A DNA stretch of 64,000 nt from positions 2,630,289 to 2,694,288 of the forward strand of contig NC_031479.1 of assembly GCF_000006565.2 (NCBI RefSeq). Reading direction: 5' to 3'. The notes below the pieces were generated by a model. The model was given only the letters and a program-made list of their open reading frames with translations, made no database searches and was not told the DNA's origin. This DNA comes from Toxoplasma gondii ME49. Taxonomy: Eukaryota; Apicomplexa; Conoidasida; Eucoccidiorida; Sarcocystidae. This document shows, one piece after another, positions 36,074-48,227 of the stretch. Within the stretch, counting starts at the first letter, position 1, and the number at the start of each line of letters is the position of its first letter. Both the position numbers and the translations under genes were made by a program.

Positions 36074-38802
36074 ATGACCGCTCTCTCGTCATCCTGTCCT
36101 CTCGACTCTGCCTCATGTTCGGGGACTGTTGTCACTTACATTGTCCCGACTGATGGACCTGTTCGGCGGATCTGTCGTTCTTCATCATCATCATCATCAT
36201 CAGCATCATCATCATCTGCTTCTTCATCTGCTTCGTCATCTTTCTGCTCGTCAACAAATCCAGCAGAAGGGTCGTCCGCTTTAGATTTCAGGAAGAGAAG
36301 CCTAGAAGAAGAAGGGGAGAAGGGAGCTTCTCAGGCTGGATGGAAAGTCAAGACATTTCGAGGCAGCGTCGGAGCCTCAGATGGTTCGGACGCCTCTCTG
36401 GACGCTGGCGCAGGAGGCTCGATTAAACAGGTAGGACTTGTCAAGCGTCAGTGTTTCCCGTCTCGAATCGTTTAACTGCAAGCCATTGGTTCTCTGGACT
36501 GTCTGCTGTCCCCATGTTTGCTCCTGTCGCTGCAACTGCGCCCTGAGACACAATCCGACGAAAGGACAGTCGCTGTGCTTGCCATTGACTATGTTCCGTC
36601 TGCCTCCATCGCATGCTGTGTTCTGGCCTTCACTATGTGTCTCTCTGCAAGAGCAGTGCGTCTCCCGTCGTGAGCGACCTCCTGCGTTTGGACAACTGCG
36701 CGACGAATAATGTCTTTCCTTTTCCCTTCTGCGTCTCTTCTCTCGTCTCCACAGGTGACTGAGGGGAAGTACGAAGGCGGCCTGGCTCTTTGGGAGTGCA
36801 CTTGGGATCTCGTCAGATTTCTTCTAAAACTCAGAAGATCCGATTTGCAGGACGCCCATGTGCTTGACCTAGGTACGCGCGACGGCGAAAGTATCTGTCT
36901 GCTCAGGACGCTTCAAACTTCCTCCGGTGTCCCTACGCTGAATCGTCGGCACCTGGCTAAGGTCCTCGCCAGCCTTTAGAAGCGAGAGTGCAAATCATGG
37001 TACTGGTGGAGACGTTCGAACCTCCTTCTGCCGCCACTGCCCCGCAAACCATCTCGACTGATGGCACCTCGAGCTGTATATTGGAGTTCACCGCAGACAC
37101 AGCCAAGGCAGCTCACAGCAGCCCACCACACATGTTCCACATGTCCTCTGTATATGCCGATATGTATCCTTTTGTTCATTCTACCATGTACATATCAAGG
37201 ATCTATGGCGCGTCACGTCAATTGGAGGGCGGCGCTGTAGCTGTTGCCCCGTCATTGAGACATGACTGGAAACGGCATTTCTGATTTCTTCTTTGTTTTT
37301 TTTGCAGGGTGTGGGCATGGACTGGCGGGGCTGCTCATGATTCAGAGAGGAGCGGGCGCTGTCGTGTTTCAAGACTTAAATGAGGAAGTCCTTTTAAGCG
37401 TCACCGCCCCGACAGTCGCGCTCAATATGGAGACAGCAGACGAGGTATCCATGAAGACGATGCATGCAGCGAAGCATCACAAGATGCGGCTGTGCCGACG
37501 CGGGCCAGACAGGCATGCGGATGCTCCCTCTGTCTCAGCTGGGTGTCCAGCTGTTTCTTCGTTGCGTCTTCCTGAAAACTGTCTGCTTCTTCCGGCGTCC
37601 TGGGAGGCCTTCCCCTCGCTGTGTTGCTCGTGCAGCTGTTCATGTTCTGAGGCAGATCCTCTCGCCTCAGCTTCAAACGCGTTTCCTTCCCCGTGTGCGC
37701 TGGCTTCCGCCCCCTCGCCTTCACCAGAAGGCGGCTTCCGACAGAATCGGAGCGAGGCGCAGTTCGACTGGATTCTCGCCTCGGAGTGTATATACAGACC
37801 AAAGCTGTTCGAGACCCTGCGGCAGCTCTTCAAGACGCGACTGAAGCGCGGATCAGGGAAGGCCGTGGTTGCGGGGAAAAGGTAAGGTGCAAAGTGTCTC
37901 TGCAGGGGTGCAGACGCATGCAATTCACATCCGATTGCTCAATGGCTCGCGGGCCTCCTCACGTCGGGCGGCCCTCTGTGTGTTGTCTCACGGCTAGTTC
38001 GTGTATGCCCATCCCACACAAGTAGATCAAGGCGAACGCATTACGGAACATATGTTGATTATCGGCCCTCTTGCTTCCACTTGAATTTGGGTGTGTCGTG
38101 GAAAGAGTCACTTGCCATGACCCAAAAGCCTCTCTATTTCTCTGGCCGTTCGTTCCTCGCCTTCGACCTCCAGTGATGGTCTTCGTAGCGAGACTATGTA
38201 CGCGAGCGGTTTCCGGAGAGCGTACGCGGGTGCAGAGACAGCGCTGATGCTCTTGTGTTTTGCCCTATGCGCCTTCGTTCAAAACCATCCTGCGTGGCTC
38301 TGCTTCCTCGGCGTTTCGTGCTTGGGCTTCCCCATCCAGTGTCGCCTCGGGGTCTTGGTGACTTCGATCGAAACGTCCCCTTGCGTCCTCTGCCGTTCCG
38401 GCGTCTCTGTCTACTCGATTGGAGGTCCCCAAATGTGAAAAAGGGCATCACGTTTAATGGAAGCTGCTTGTTGTTCCCAGGTACTACTTTGGTCTCGGCG
38501 GCGGCACACTGCCCTTTCTACACTTTCTACGCAAGGCCGAGAGCGAAGAGAGAGAGCGGCGACGGGCGGCGAAGGGGATGAAAGAATGCCAAGAAAGGCA
38601 GCAAGGAACAGAGAGTGTAACAAGCTCAGAAGGGAGCACTCAGACCGACGTTTGCATGGAGGACAGGACCTATCAAGACTCTGATGGTGGAACGGACGAC
38701 GAGCTCGAAGTGTCCGTGGCACTAGCTATCGAGGATAAAACTTCCAATGTCCGCGACATTCTCCTGATTGAAAAGAAAAACAGAAACACGGGTTCATCGT
38801 AA
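36074..38802 (+). CDS. METTL18: METTL18-type protein histidine N-methyltransferase
   Basis: METTL18 (yeast Hpm1) methylates one histidine of ribosomal protein uL3 using S-adenosylmethionine. Four exons join in phase: 36074-36430, 36755-36872, 37308-37881 and 38481-38802, giving about 456 residues. Family motifs appear in order: KYEGGLALWECTWDLVRFL near 123, the SAM-binding VLDLGCGHGLAG near 155, VVFQDLNEEVLLSVTAPTVA near 176, FDWILASECIYRP near 322 and KRYYFGLGGGTLPF near 349. The glycine codon that starts the SAM loop (G159) is split by an intron. A Ser/Cys/Ala-rich insert of about 95 residues sits between the third and fourth motifs, and the N-terminus has a polyserine run; both are typical coccidian additions. 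The C-terminal tail is acidic. The first exon may start further upstream, since the frame is open to 35894, but that part is low-complexity. Confidence 0.93.
36180..36251 (+). repeat. Trinucleotide repeat coding for polyserine
   Basis: Runs of TCA and ATC-like triplets read in frame as nearly unbroken serine with a few alanines, in the N-terminal region of METTL18. Triplet period means length changes would not break the frame. Confidence 0.9.
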
Positions 38803-40196
38803 CTCTTCCACGAGGGACCCCAGAGGCTCGCATCGAGCAACCGAGCAACCCTGCCTCTCTTCTGTTACGGTGTTGCTGCGTGTTCCAAAGGTGATCTGGA
38901 CGCGTCTAATTATAGTGCTGACACACCAAATACTGCGCTTCACATGGATTGCCAGGCCCTCGACTCGACGTGCCTGCCTACCTGCCGTACTGATATATAT
39001 ATATATATATACCAACTGTCCTATGTGAATTGGATTCCGCTTTGACTGTATGTGGTCCGCTTGACAGCATCAGCTCTTACAAGGGGCTGGCGCCTCTGCT
39101 GCTACGACGAAGATCCGCTCTGAATATCCGACCTTGCGGCGGCCGCAGATTACCGTTTAGGATTCGGGGTGTTTTCGTAGCTAACGTACAACAGCCAGCA
39201 GTGTATGCGTTTCTGCCTCGCGTCCCGAGTAGGCTTCTGCACTAAAGAAAGGAAGCCTCTTTTTCTAGGGTGGACTTTTCTGCCTCCGGCTCGCAGTCTT
39301 AAAAACTTCCTATAGCCACGGCCCTCCTCACGGATAGCCCATTATGGGAGGAAGCGAGTTTCTAGGGGCCTACAGGTATCATGAACCTTCTGTCCTCAAT
39401 ACCCTACTTAGCACCTTAGCATGACGCACACACGCTATGGGCTTGAGGCCGCCGGTCCACCGAAGGCGACGGCGATCGCTCAGATCTTAAAAAGAGGAAC
39501 GAGGAGAGTTCGTCTCTGGGACACGCGGCTGACGGCTTTGTGTCTTTACGCGCCATATGTCGCGGAGGCGCATGCAACGACCTACAAAACGAACATGGCG
39601 GCGTCGTGAGAGATCGAACAAGGAGTCCCGCCGGCCATCGCGAAAAAGGCTCCAGATTCCAAGCCATAGCTGGCTCTGCATGCGCAAAGGACGCTGCAAC
39701 TCAATCGCGCACCCTCCCTGGCCGTATGCACAGCGTTGCACGTGCACCTCGTTACAAAACCACAGGAGGGTTAACAACAATTTTCCATTAAGACGCAAGC
39801 ACCTGACTAGCTGGGAGCGACAGCGGCTCGGAGACGCGCGTACGTGGACGTTTCTCCACGAAACACCCGGAGCGACGTCGGCCGCCACGGGTGACGGTTA
39901 CAGAAGATTTCCGAAGACGACAATGACAGATTTGCGAACGGGCACCAGACACAACAACGAGGAGTCACCGAGGTGTTCCGGCGTCCCCCGTGCGTGGGAT
40001 TGGACCCTGGCGTCGAGCCAACGCGGTCGGCGCGCACACACACGTTTCCTGCAAAGAGCTACGCATCCCCAATTTGAGACTCTTTTATACGGATTTTCAC
40101 ACTCCTAGCCATTTACGATACAGCCTGAATTCTGTATAAAATGCCTGAAAGAAAAATAAAAAAAGCAAATCCGGGCCTGCAAGAGGCGTGAGAGTC
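38803..40196. other. Convergent intergenic region with a TA microsatellite
   Basis: METTL18 (+) and the 40197 gene (-) converge here. A run of AT dinucleotides lies at about 38993-39011. Two overlapping open frames cover 39421-40108 on + and 39487-39888 on -. Neither has motifs or splice partners, and I treat them as chance. The rest must contain both 3' untranslated regions. Confidence 0.5.
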
Positions 40197-40205
40197 TCAC
40201 GCCTC
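40183..40205. repeat. Perfect 23-nt palindrome across a stop codon
   Basis: Arms of 11 bp (GAGGCGTGAGA and its exact complement) flank a single central base at 40194. The palindrome covers the last two codons and the TGA (40197-40199) of the minus-strand gene and a few bases of its 3' untranslated region. With a one-base centre it is better suited to a duplex protein site or cruciform than to a normal RNA hairpin. Confidence 0.85.
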
Positions 40206-42731
40206 GAAGGGGTTGCACGAAAGATTCTTGAACCCAGGGTAGGACCGAGCGAACTCGCGATGGTTCGCCTGCAGCCGGTCAATATCGTAGGTGCTGTGCC
40301 CCCTGCCGCGTTTCAAGACGCCCATACCCAAATGCGCGAAATTGTCGCTTTCTCTCTTCCTCAGCGTCTCTGAGAACAAACCGCAGACAACGCACACCGT
40401 GCCTAACAGATGAGTTCTGCCTCCGTCCGCCTCCTCTGAAGTGGCCGAAGCCCGAGGGAAGAAGTCACAGAGGACACGACGCCGGGCGCCGACATCCAGA
40501 AAGATCCCGAAGGCACAGAGAATTTTTTCGCAGCTTTCCAACTAAACCTTGTTGCAGGAGAAACGTCTATGTCATACTCGAATTCAGTGCACTTTTTGAA
40601 CACACCACATGATTGTTTTGTGGTCAATGATATGCTTTTATACGACTTAGCTGAGCTGACACAAAAACCTTTTTGTATTACACGCTTGCATTGTGCTTGA
40701 AGTCCTCATCTGCATAACGAAGCAGACCTTTTTAATTCATTTCCACCACCTCCCACAGCACAAGGCACATGCAGACACGCGTCCCAGAGCCATCCCAAGT
40801 CTCCCTCGGCCGGTTGTGCAACGCTGAACTCTGTGTCTTTAAGTTCCAGGCTCATGTCTGCGATCTCACGCCTCCTCTCTACCGTGTAGCCTCACTCAAG
40901 GATTCAGACAACCAATGCAACGTCACATCGCTCCTCAATGAATCCTACCTAATTTGGCTTCCGCCGGATCCAGAGTGAGGTGCATTTTCGTGATGTAAAG
41001 AGGCTCGCGAGCGCCGTCTTCGTACCACGCCGTGACTGTGGCGAAGATGTGCATCAGACCCTCTTCGTAGAGAAGGTGTGACATCAATGCACACGGCGAG
41101 GCATCTCCAAGAAGCTTCTTTTGGTGCTCGCAGATTGGGCGCATTGTAGCCAGCAACTTCCTGAGCCCCCCGAATGGACAGTCGCTCGGCGCGGCGCTGA
41201 TAACATCGCCAAGAGCTGCCCCAGAGGCCGCGTTAAGACGCGAGCTAAGCGCTCCGCTTCGCACGAGATCCACCGAGGTTCGTCCCTGTCCCGATGGCCC
41301 TGCCGTAGTCGACAGGCCAGGCAAGAACGGAGAAGCAAAGGCGCCGTCCTCGATCCGACCCTGAGGCCTCTGACGATCTGCGGAGGCGCCTCGACTCTGG
41401 AACGACGAAGGAGAATCTACCGTTCCTTCTATCTGCAGTGAGTCCGGTAGATCCCGAGATGCAGCCGGGGCTTGAGTTGATGTCGCGATAGCTCCGGAAC
41501 TTCGGCGTTCGACGTTTTGACGTTCTGCCTCTTTTGTCCAATAGAGATGCGCCCGATCCGGGGACATCGGTGCGGGGTCTGAGGCGGGAGAGGTGGCGGA
41601 CAGCGGCGAGAATCCCGACGAAGAAACGAAGTTGGACTCGTTGCCTCGTCCAGATGGCCTTGCATCTGCCTCATCACCAGGCTGACCCGTGAGGGAGACC
41701 TGAGGAAACGAAGAGTTTCCCGGCGAGCCAGGTGGTATTGGCAACGAAAGATTCACGGTGCCAGACGTTGGGCGAGAACGCAGCGATCGAGGAAACACAG
41801 ACGCGACGTCCGCGTCGCGTAGCGGAGACATGGGAAGTGATTCCATACGCAAAGTTCCAGAGGGCCTTGGAACTTCGCGGGAGGTGCTGTCTCCAGAGAG
41901 GTTGGCTAGACTCGTCACTGGCTGTCCGCCGATGCCGAACGGTCTGTTGCTCATGTCCACCGCTTCATTCAACGCGACTGAGAATTCCAAACTCAATACC
42001 TCAGTCTCGTCAGCACCCGCGCTTCGCCAGTGCTTCAGTTGATCCACGAAAGTGCACACCACTCGCGCAAGCGGCAGAACCGCATGCGGGATGTCGCCTA
42101 AGCCTGCCGCCTCTGGGAGGCTGTCTGTGGGGTCCCTGGGGGGGCTCGCAGCTGCCCGCGGAGTTCGGAACAGCGCGAGACAGGCGCCGATTTCTTCGCC
42201 CACAGTCCAGGGCTCGGCCGGACCCGATGGGATGCATGCGTCGACAGCTTTGGTGTGAAAGGTTCGCATCGCCGCGACCCCGTCTTCGAAAATCGCTCGA
42301 TTCTCCACATGTACCGACTGCAAGGCCTCCCCGGTGACCTCCAGCATGTACCTCAGGTCAAAATACAAATCCTCCAAACCCTGCTGCTGGGCGCACGACT
42401 GAGGCGGGCCTAGGGACCGGAAGTCTCGGATCGAAGACACCGCCAAGTTGATTAAATCTTGGAACGTAATCATTTCGAGAATGAACGCCGATATACCAGC
42501 CCCCAATGCCGTTCTGTACGGGATGAACGGAACGCCTGGATCGCTACTGACGCCTAACTCGTCAGCGGGAACTGTGCGAAGGTCCGTATAGCTGCGGAGT
42601 TCTGAGGACAGAAAAAGCCGCGCACAGGTCAAACAGGTATGGTAGAAACAGGAGATAAATAAGGCACCAGGAAGTAATATTCCAAAGACAAACAGGGCAA
42701 TCTTGGAGCATTCGTGGCGATCAGAACACAT
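40197..42731 (-). CDS. Unknown coccidian protein, at least two exons
   Basis: I do not recognise this family. The main exon runs from about 42731 (or 42601) down to 40949 and ends at TTAG/GTAGGA; it joins in phase to 40369-40197. The last exon gives a compact, conserved-looking tail with HSTYDIDRLQANHREFARSY and GFKNLSCNPFEA. The first 160 residues are well mixed, with ILEMITFQDLINLAVSSIRD and LYFDLRYMLEVTGEALQSVH; the middle is disordered, Ser/Pro/Arg-rich. The 5' end has two readings. If ATG 42731 is used, the protein starts with a membrane segment (IALFVFGILLPGALFISCF). However, a strong acceptor (tttttctgtcctcag) at 42602 suggests this segment is intron and that the true first exon lies further right. 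Confidence 0.6.
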
Positions 42732-44209
42732 GAACAAAGAAGGGCGACTGGATAGCGCTGCAATCAAGACAAACTCCAGTTTGAAGGCCGAAAGACGCGG
42801 AAATTCACATGCACCTTTGCGCTGAGAGACATGAACGATGGCAAAGGTGTTATTGCGTCTACAGCGTACGGGAAGTCATTTTGTTGTTTGTCCCTTCATC
42901 ACTTTCCTTCGCCGTTCGCGACTGCTTGCCTCGCCTTTGCTGCCCTTCCAGCAAGGCTTCTCCCCGCCCTCTCTCCCCCGGAAAACCGACCACAGAACGG
43001 GACTGCGTAACCCACAGACAGCATCTTGTGTTTTCTTATCTCGGAAGAAACTGCTTGCATCTACAAGAAGACAAGCAGAAGCCATCTTTCTCCGTAAGCA
43101 GGTTCGCTCTCTGGTCTCACGATTGACCATGAAGTGATCGCCATGCTCCACGGAGAACGGTGCTACATGCAGATGTGATACGAAAGCGCCTCGTGTGAGT
43201 CGTTATTTTCACATCAGGGAACCCATCCGAGCAGCTGCGCAAAGGAGCCGCTTGACGTCCAAACCTGTCGGCGATTCCGTCGATCGCATTTCCCGAGCTT
43301 ACGTTCTTCCTCAGCCCATAGGTCGACCACCTTGGAGACACTGTTTTTCAACCCCGTGGAGAGGTGGGAGTACAGCTTCCTGAACGGGTTTGAAGTCGTT
43401 TGCCGCCTAACCGACATACTTCGTTTCACAGTCAAATCCCGAAATTTGAGGAAAAAGATAGGAAGCGCCACAATGTCTCCAATGCCTTCCTCATCCTTGT
43501 TCGTCCTCCTGTCGTGTCTCTCCGTAGGCTTCGCCCTTTGCCGCCGGCTCTGGTGGCCGTACGCAATCATGAGCGGCTTCATGACACTCGCCACGCGCAT
43601 GCCTGCAGAATATAAATGTGTGTCTGAAAGCGCCGCGAAACTTTCTGGTTTCGGATCGCTGGGATGCAAGTTCGCCTGGACGTCGTATGCCAGCTGCAGG
43701 GCTGGAATCCGCCGATTGTTGAATCTGACACCACAAAGAACAGATACGAGTGTCTTACATGCATTTCCAGCGGCACAAAAAATTTCCGCTGTTAGTTCGC
43801 AAAATACAGTCAACCTCATGACGCGTCTGTTCCTTACGACAGCAAACGACTCAGCGGGTGGACTCGTGTTCCTTCGCACTGCATTAAGGGAACACAAGAC
43901 TCCTCAGATGACACAGTGACATGGATTACCGACGACCAGTCTGTGGTATGTGACGGAAGCCCCTCGATGCGAAGCCAACGGACAGAAACGGCTTTAGGAA
44001 AAGCCAGTGGTTGTCACCATTTCATGGAGAAAACGTTGATAAATGAATCTCACGGAGTTTTGGGTCTCACAAGGCACTTGTCGCCGCCCCCCCTTTATGT
44101 ACAGCCGACATCCGCGTCACACCTGGTGCCATCTCCCCTCAATCCCTGCCCTACACTCCCCTCCGGTCCCTGATGACCATCGCCCATTTACAAATAGAGC
44201 CAACGAACC
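42732..44209. other. Region with two overlapping open frames of unclear status
   Basis: A minus-strand frame (43214-43897, 227 codons) and a plus-strand frame (43332-43919, 195 codons) overlap. The minus frame contains well-mixed sequence such as IGDIVALPIFFLKFRDLTVK and could be a 5' exon of the 40197 gene, but I could not match a donor phase. The plus frame contains an internal ATG (43473) followed by a signal-like SSSLFVLLSCLSVGFALC. At most one is real. The remainder, including 43920-44209, shows nothing I can support. Confidence 0.3.
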
Positions 44210-45389
44210 TCATGTTGTCGTACACCAGAGATGCTCTGACATCGGACTGCAGCTCCACATAACGTTTGACGAGATGCCTCTGATCTTTTTGCGAGTGCGT
44301 TTCTTGATCCTGAGAGAATCGCATTGTGCCCCGACACGGAAGCGGGAGTGCATCCGGTCCTTCTTCCTGTCCTTACCTGAGGTTGAAAGGAGTAGCTCTC
44401 GGAGCCGCGATTGCTTGCTCGATCTCATCCGGATTTTCATTTTCCCAATTACTGAAGACGACATGGACGAAGACGGCTGCGAGTTTCTCCTGTGCAAAGA
44501 GAGCCATCCCCGCTGCCGCTTCGACGTCTCGTTCGCCAGAGTCTCCGACAAAGACTGGCGTTTGTTTAGGAAACCTTTCGAGGGCCTCCTTGAAGCCACT
44601 GACTTTCCCCCGGCCTCGCGAGTGTTGGCCGCCAATCACATCTCGAAGAAGTTCCATGTTATTCTCAAAACGCACGCGTCCCCAGTCGTCGACTCCGGGG
44701 CCGTAGATCTGTCTTGCTCCATGAATGAGTGCGGCGGTGACGGCCGCGTAGAACGACGGGGATCGCGTGAAAGATCTCATGGCTGCACTGGACGCCCGGG
44801 CTGTCAGTAGCCCAACGCGAGGCGGGAGCAGCGGTCTCTTCTCTGCAGGCTTCCTCCGAGAGTCCTGCAATTCCTTCGCTCTTTCCCCGCCTCCAAACAC
44901 CCAAGTGTCTGTGACTCGGCCGGTTGCTCCGGCCAGCGACCTCCGCGCGTCTCCCACTTGGCAGGTCTCGAACAGCGGGGAGACGAGGGGCACCGGACAA
45001 GTCGGCAGGAACTTGTTGACAGGAGCTGCTGTCACGTGCGGTCCTGCAGAAAGAAGGAAGTAGAGAGCCCCTATACCGGGGTACGTTTGACCCCTAGAGA
45101 GGTCCTCGTCAACTCCCCCGAGAGTCTTCCCCCCCAACCGCCAGGCCCCCGAGGACCACAGTGTGTCGTCGACATCTGTCAAAACGAGCGTTTCGTGAAA
45201 CACAGCGCGGACGCGCCTCCACGCAGAGATACTCGAACCCGAAAGAGATCGGAGGAGCTCACTCGCGCCAGGCAGCTTCCTCAACACGGCTGGCTTGGAC
45301 GCCCGTGCATGCAGCATATGCTGCCACACCGAATACAGAGCGATGAGCAACGAGAGAGAGAACACGAAGGAAAGACGGAGGATCGCCAT
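44210..45389 (-). CDS. APP1-like HAD-superfamily phosphatase with an N-terminal membrane anchor
   Basis: The protein matches the catalytic domain of yeast APP1-type phosphatidate phosphatases (DUF2183, HAD superfamily), which remove the phosphate from phosphatidic acid to give diacylglycerol. The main exon is 45389-44377, about 337 residues. It shows the four HAD motifs: LVLTDVDDTLW (nucleophile Asp 72, acid Asp 74), VGLLTARA, the Lys of GKVSGFKEAL, and FVGDSGERDVEA with Asp near 283. GQTYPGIGALYFLLS between the first two is also typical. The first 22 residues (AILRLSFVFSLSLLIALYSVW) form one hydrophobic segment, a signal anchor or signal peptide, so the enzyme probably faces the secretory pathway or its membranes. 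The exon ends at a good donor (CTCAG/GTAAGG). A short last exon at 44309-44210 keeps the phase but has weak composition and is uncertain. Substrate is inferred from family only. Confidence 0.75.
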
Positions 45390-48227
45390 TGTCCCCACCA
45401 AAAGAAGCCGGAGGGACTAGGGATACAAAGAGTCGGTTTCTGCTGAGGCTTGATGGCCAGGCGGGGCTGGTAAACCAGCGTCTGTCGCCACATAGGACGG
45501 AAACTAACTCCACGGGCGAGGCAGATTGCGAGGAGAAACTACGGGGCAAGCAGAGACAGACGAAAAGCGTACGTGAGCAGACGGTTCTTCCTTCGGTTCA
45601 CTCAAAATCAAGAAGTCGAGAAGAAATGGGGGACATGTTTCTGTGGCGTGAGACAGGTGAACGGCGAAAGTGAACTAACTAAGAATGAGAGAGAGGGAGA
45701 GGAAAGAAACACAGAAACTCGTGAATCATCCAGAGCGAGAAACAGGGAAAGAAAACGACAGACGGGTGTTGCCCTGCTGACAGTGCCTGGCTGGCAGCGT
45801 CACCGCTGGCATCCCTTTAGGAGACGAAACCCAAAAACGAGTAGCACCTGTCAAGATGAATCACGAAAAACACAGAACCAAGTTCTCTAGTAGATATGGT
45901 ATTGTCGTACCAAGCATGCAATACAGGGCTCCAATTGTGAGGTAGCGACAACCCAGTTCTCTACGATGGCTGGCGCTATGATTTCTAAGATAGTGCAAAC
46001 GACTTCAGCTACGAGATACAGACACTCCAGTTCTGTATGACAGCTGCACGCCACCATCCCTGTGGACTGCTTAAGGCTGCTAAAAGGGGTCAAGTTCAGC
46101 CTCCTATGTTGTTAATCGTATTCATCAGAACAGCAGAAGGATCTAGCAGCTCCGAAACAAATGCAATGTATCCCCGCGGTCGCGTGTTTTTCAATCAGGT
46201 TCTTCACATGAACGGCATTTTACTAACTTGCTCGACAGGCTCTTTAGCTCACCCCGCCAGAGCCGTGATTCATTCTTAAAGAAGGCAGAGGGGCAAGACG
46301 AGACAGACGCACGGAGACTGCCGTAATCTATGCCTGGCGCATCTCCACAAGCAGAATGTCAAAAAAAGTGTAGGAAACGAGCAGAGGTTCTCCCATGTTT
46401 GCGACGCCTCTTCAGATCGCCGCCGACTGGTGAAAGAAAAGGAAGAAGAGAGTAGGGCACCCCCGAGAAGTAGTCCAAATGTCGTATTGAATGCCGAGTA
46501 ACCACAAAGGAAAAGAGTTTTTCGCACAGAAGTTTCAAGACTTGTCCCATTGGCAGACTCATCGCTCTCCAACCTTGATCCCGGCTGAGGTCGCTCCCAG
46601 AAAAAAAAAGCAGGCGAGTTGACAACCTAAGCAACGGCTTTCTTCCCCGGTTGCTGTTAAACAGACAGAAAAACTGCCCCGCCACACCCTGTTTGAACGC
46701 TGGTCCTTTCTCCAAACAGGCAAGCCACAACACACCAGCTGTCGATTCTCAGGATCCGAAAACGACCGGAGTTTTTCCGGATCTGGAAACTCGGCGCCAC
46801 GGGTGAAAGACCCGATGATACGCGACGGCGTCTCCTGCCTGGATCTGCGCTGCACCATGACAGCCGACGGCGAACGGGAGGACTTTGCCAACGTCCAAGT
46901 TGCTGAAATCGACCGAACAGCAATGTGAACGACAAAACAGTGAGGTCTACGAGCAGAAGCACCGTGTCAGACGTCTACGAAGCAAATAAAGCCAAAAGAG
47001 ATGTCTCTGCTTTCTCGAAACGAACCGATAGTCACTGGCACACCCGGTTCCTCGAATATAAGCCTACTCGTTCCTGTCTGCTGTAAGGCCTGTGGAAGGC
47101 CCCCCCGCTGCAAGCTCGGACTCGTGGCTTGGCCAGCAGACAGAAATGGCCGGTATCTGTAGACAGCAAGGAAGAGTAGTCCATGATAAAGCTGATTCCG
47201 GTGCTCCTATCCACTTCCCGTCAAACGGCTAACAGGAGAAGCTTTTAAAAACATGGTCGCACGTGAAGAAGCGCTTCTCACGAACTCGAGTCTTTCGGTT
47301 CGCTGTTGCGGGATTGCAGGGGCAGAGGGAGGAGACACATACCTACTTGAAGAGAACGACAGAATAGAACGAAGAACTTGAGAGTCTCGACTGCGGTATT
47401 AGCGAAGCGAACTGAAAGAAACAGAGAGGCCTGAGACAGAGTCGTCGGAAACTAGCGTAGTTGCCGTTAGTTCTGGAGGAAAAAATAACTCGCTTTTGTG
47501 TATCTGTAGCGGGGAAAGTAGTTCCACGTTAGCCTTCAAGGCCTACTACGCAACGCATGTCTTCCGACCTGTCGCGCCTCTACTCGAGTTCGACACTTCT
47601 AGGGGTCTTTGCACGAAAAATAAAACGCACAGTCCATTTCTGAAAAGAGAAACCCGTTTGACAGTATGAATTCTGAAACGCTGAATTCTCTCCCTCACAT
47701 TCACACCATACTGTCTGAGTTTTCCTCCTCCCTTCGACAACTTTAACTCGCCCTGCCATTCTACGCGACTCCGACGCCAGCGCTTCTGCAGGGCTGCTTT
47801 CTTCTGTCTGTTACGTTTACTTCGTTTCCACGTTTTCTGGCCACAAGAGTAGGAGGCGCTCGACGCAGTTCTGTGTTCCCAAGCACTGTTTCCTTTTTTC
47901 CTGGCGCTCCTTTTAGCCACGTTTCTTTTGTCCGTTGCTTTGCTGTCCTCGTCTCCCAGTGAGTGGGGGGCTTTCCCCCAGTTGTCTGCGTCGCCTCTCC
48001 CCCAAAATCTTCTTTGTTCCTGGTCTGTCTCCCTCGCCCTCCTGCCGCATGGTTCTTCTCTAGTTTGCCGTGTCCTTCACCTACAACTGTTTGCAACGTA
48101 GCCAACATCTAGGCTGTTGGTACTATGTTCGAATTCCCGTAGCTCAGGTTGCAGCTAAGCAGGTCTGCGCCCCCTCTGTCTGTTCTTTGGATTTTCTTTC
48201 TCGGAGACTTCACTCCATTTTTTCCCA
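45390..48227. other. Divergent region between the APP1-like phosphatase and OXA1
   Basis: The two flanking genes are read away from each other, so both promoters lie here. No open frame longer than about 125 codons appears, and those on the minus strand (46276-46962, 47546-48108) overlap one another in different frames without motifs. The last 400 bases before OXA1 are T/C-rich on +, as in other 5' regions of this window. Confidence 0.5.

Noticed and set aside
39421..40108. Open frames of 62 and 183 codons in the METTL18 convergent spacer
   Set aside because: Arg-rich, motif-free, overlapping a minus-strand frame of similar length; no splice partners.
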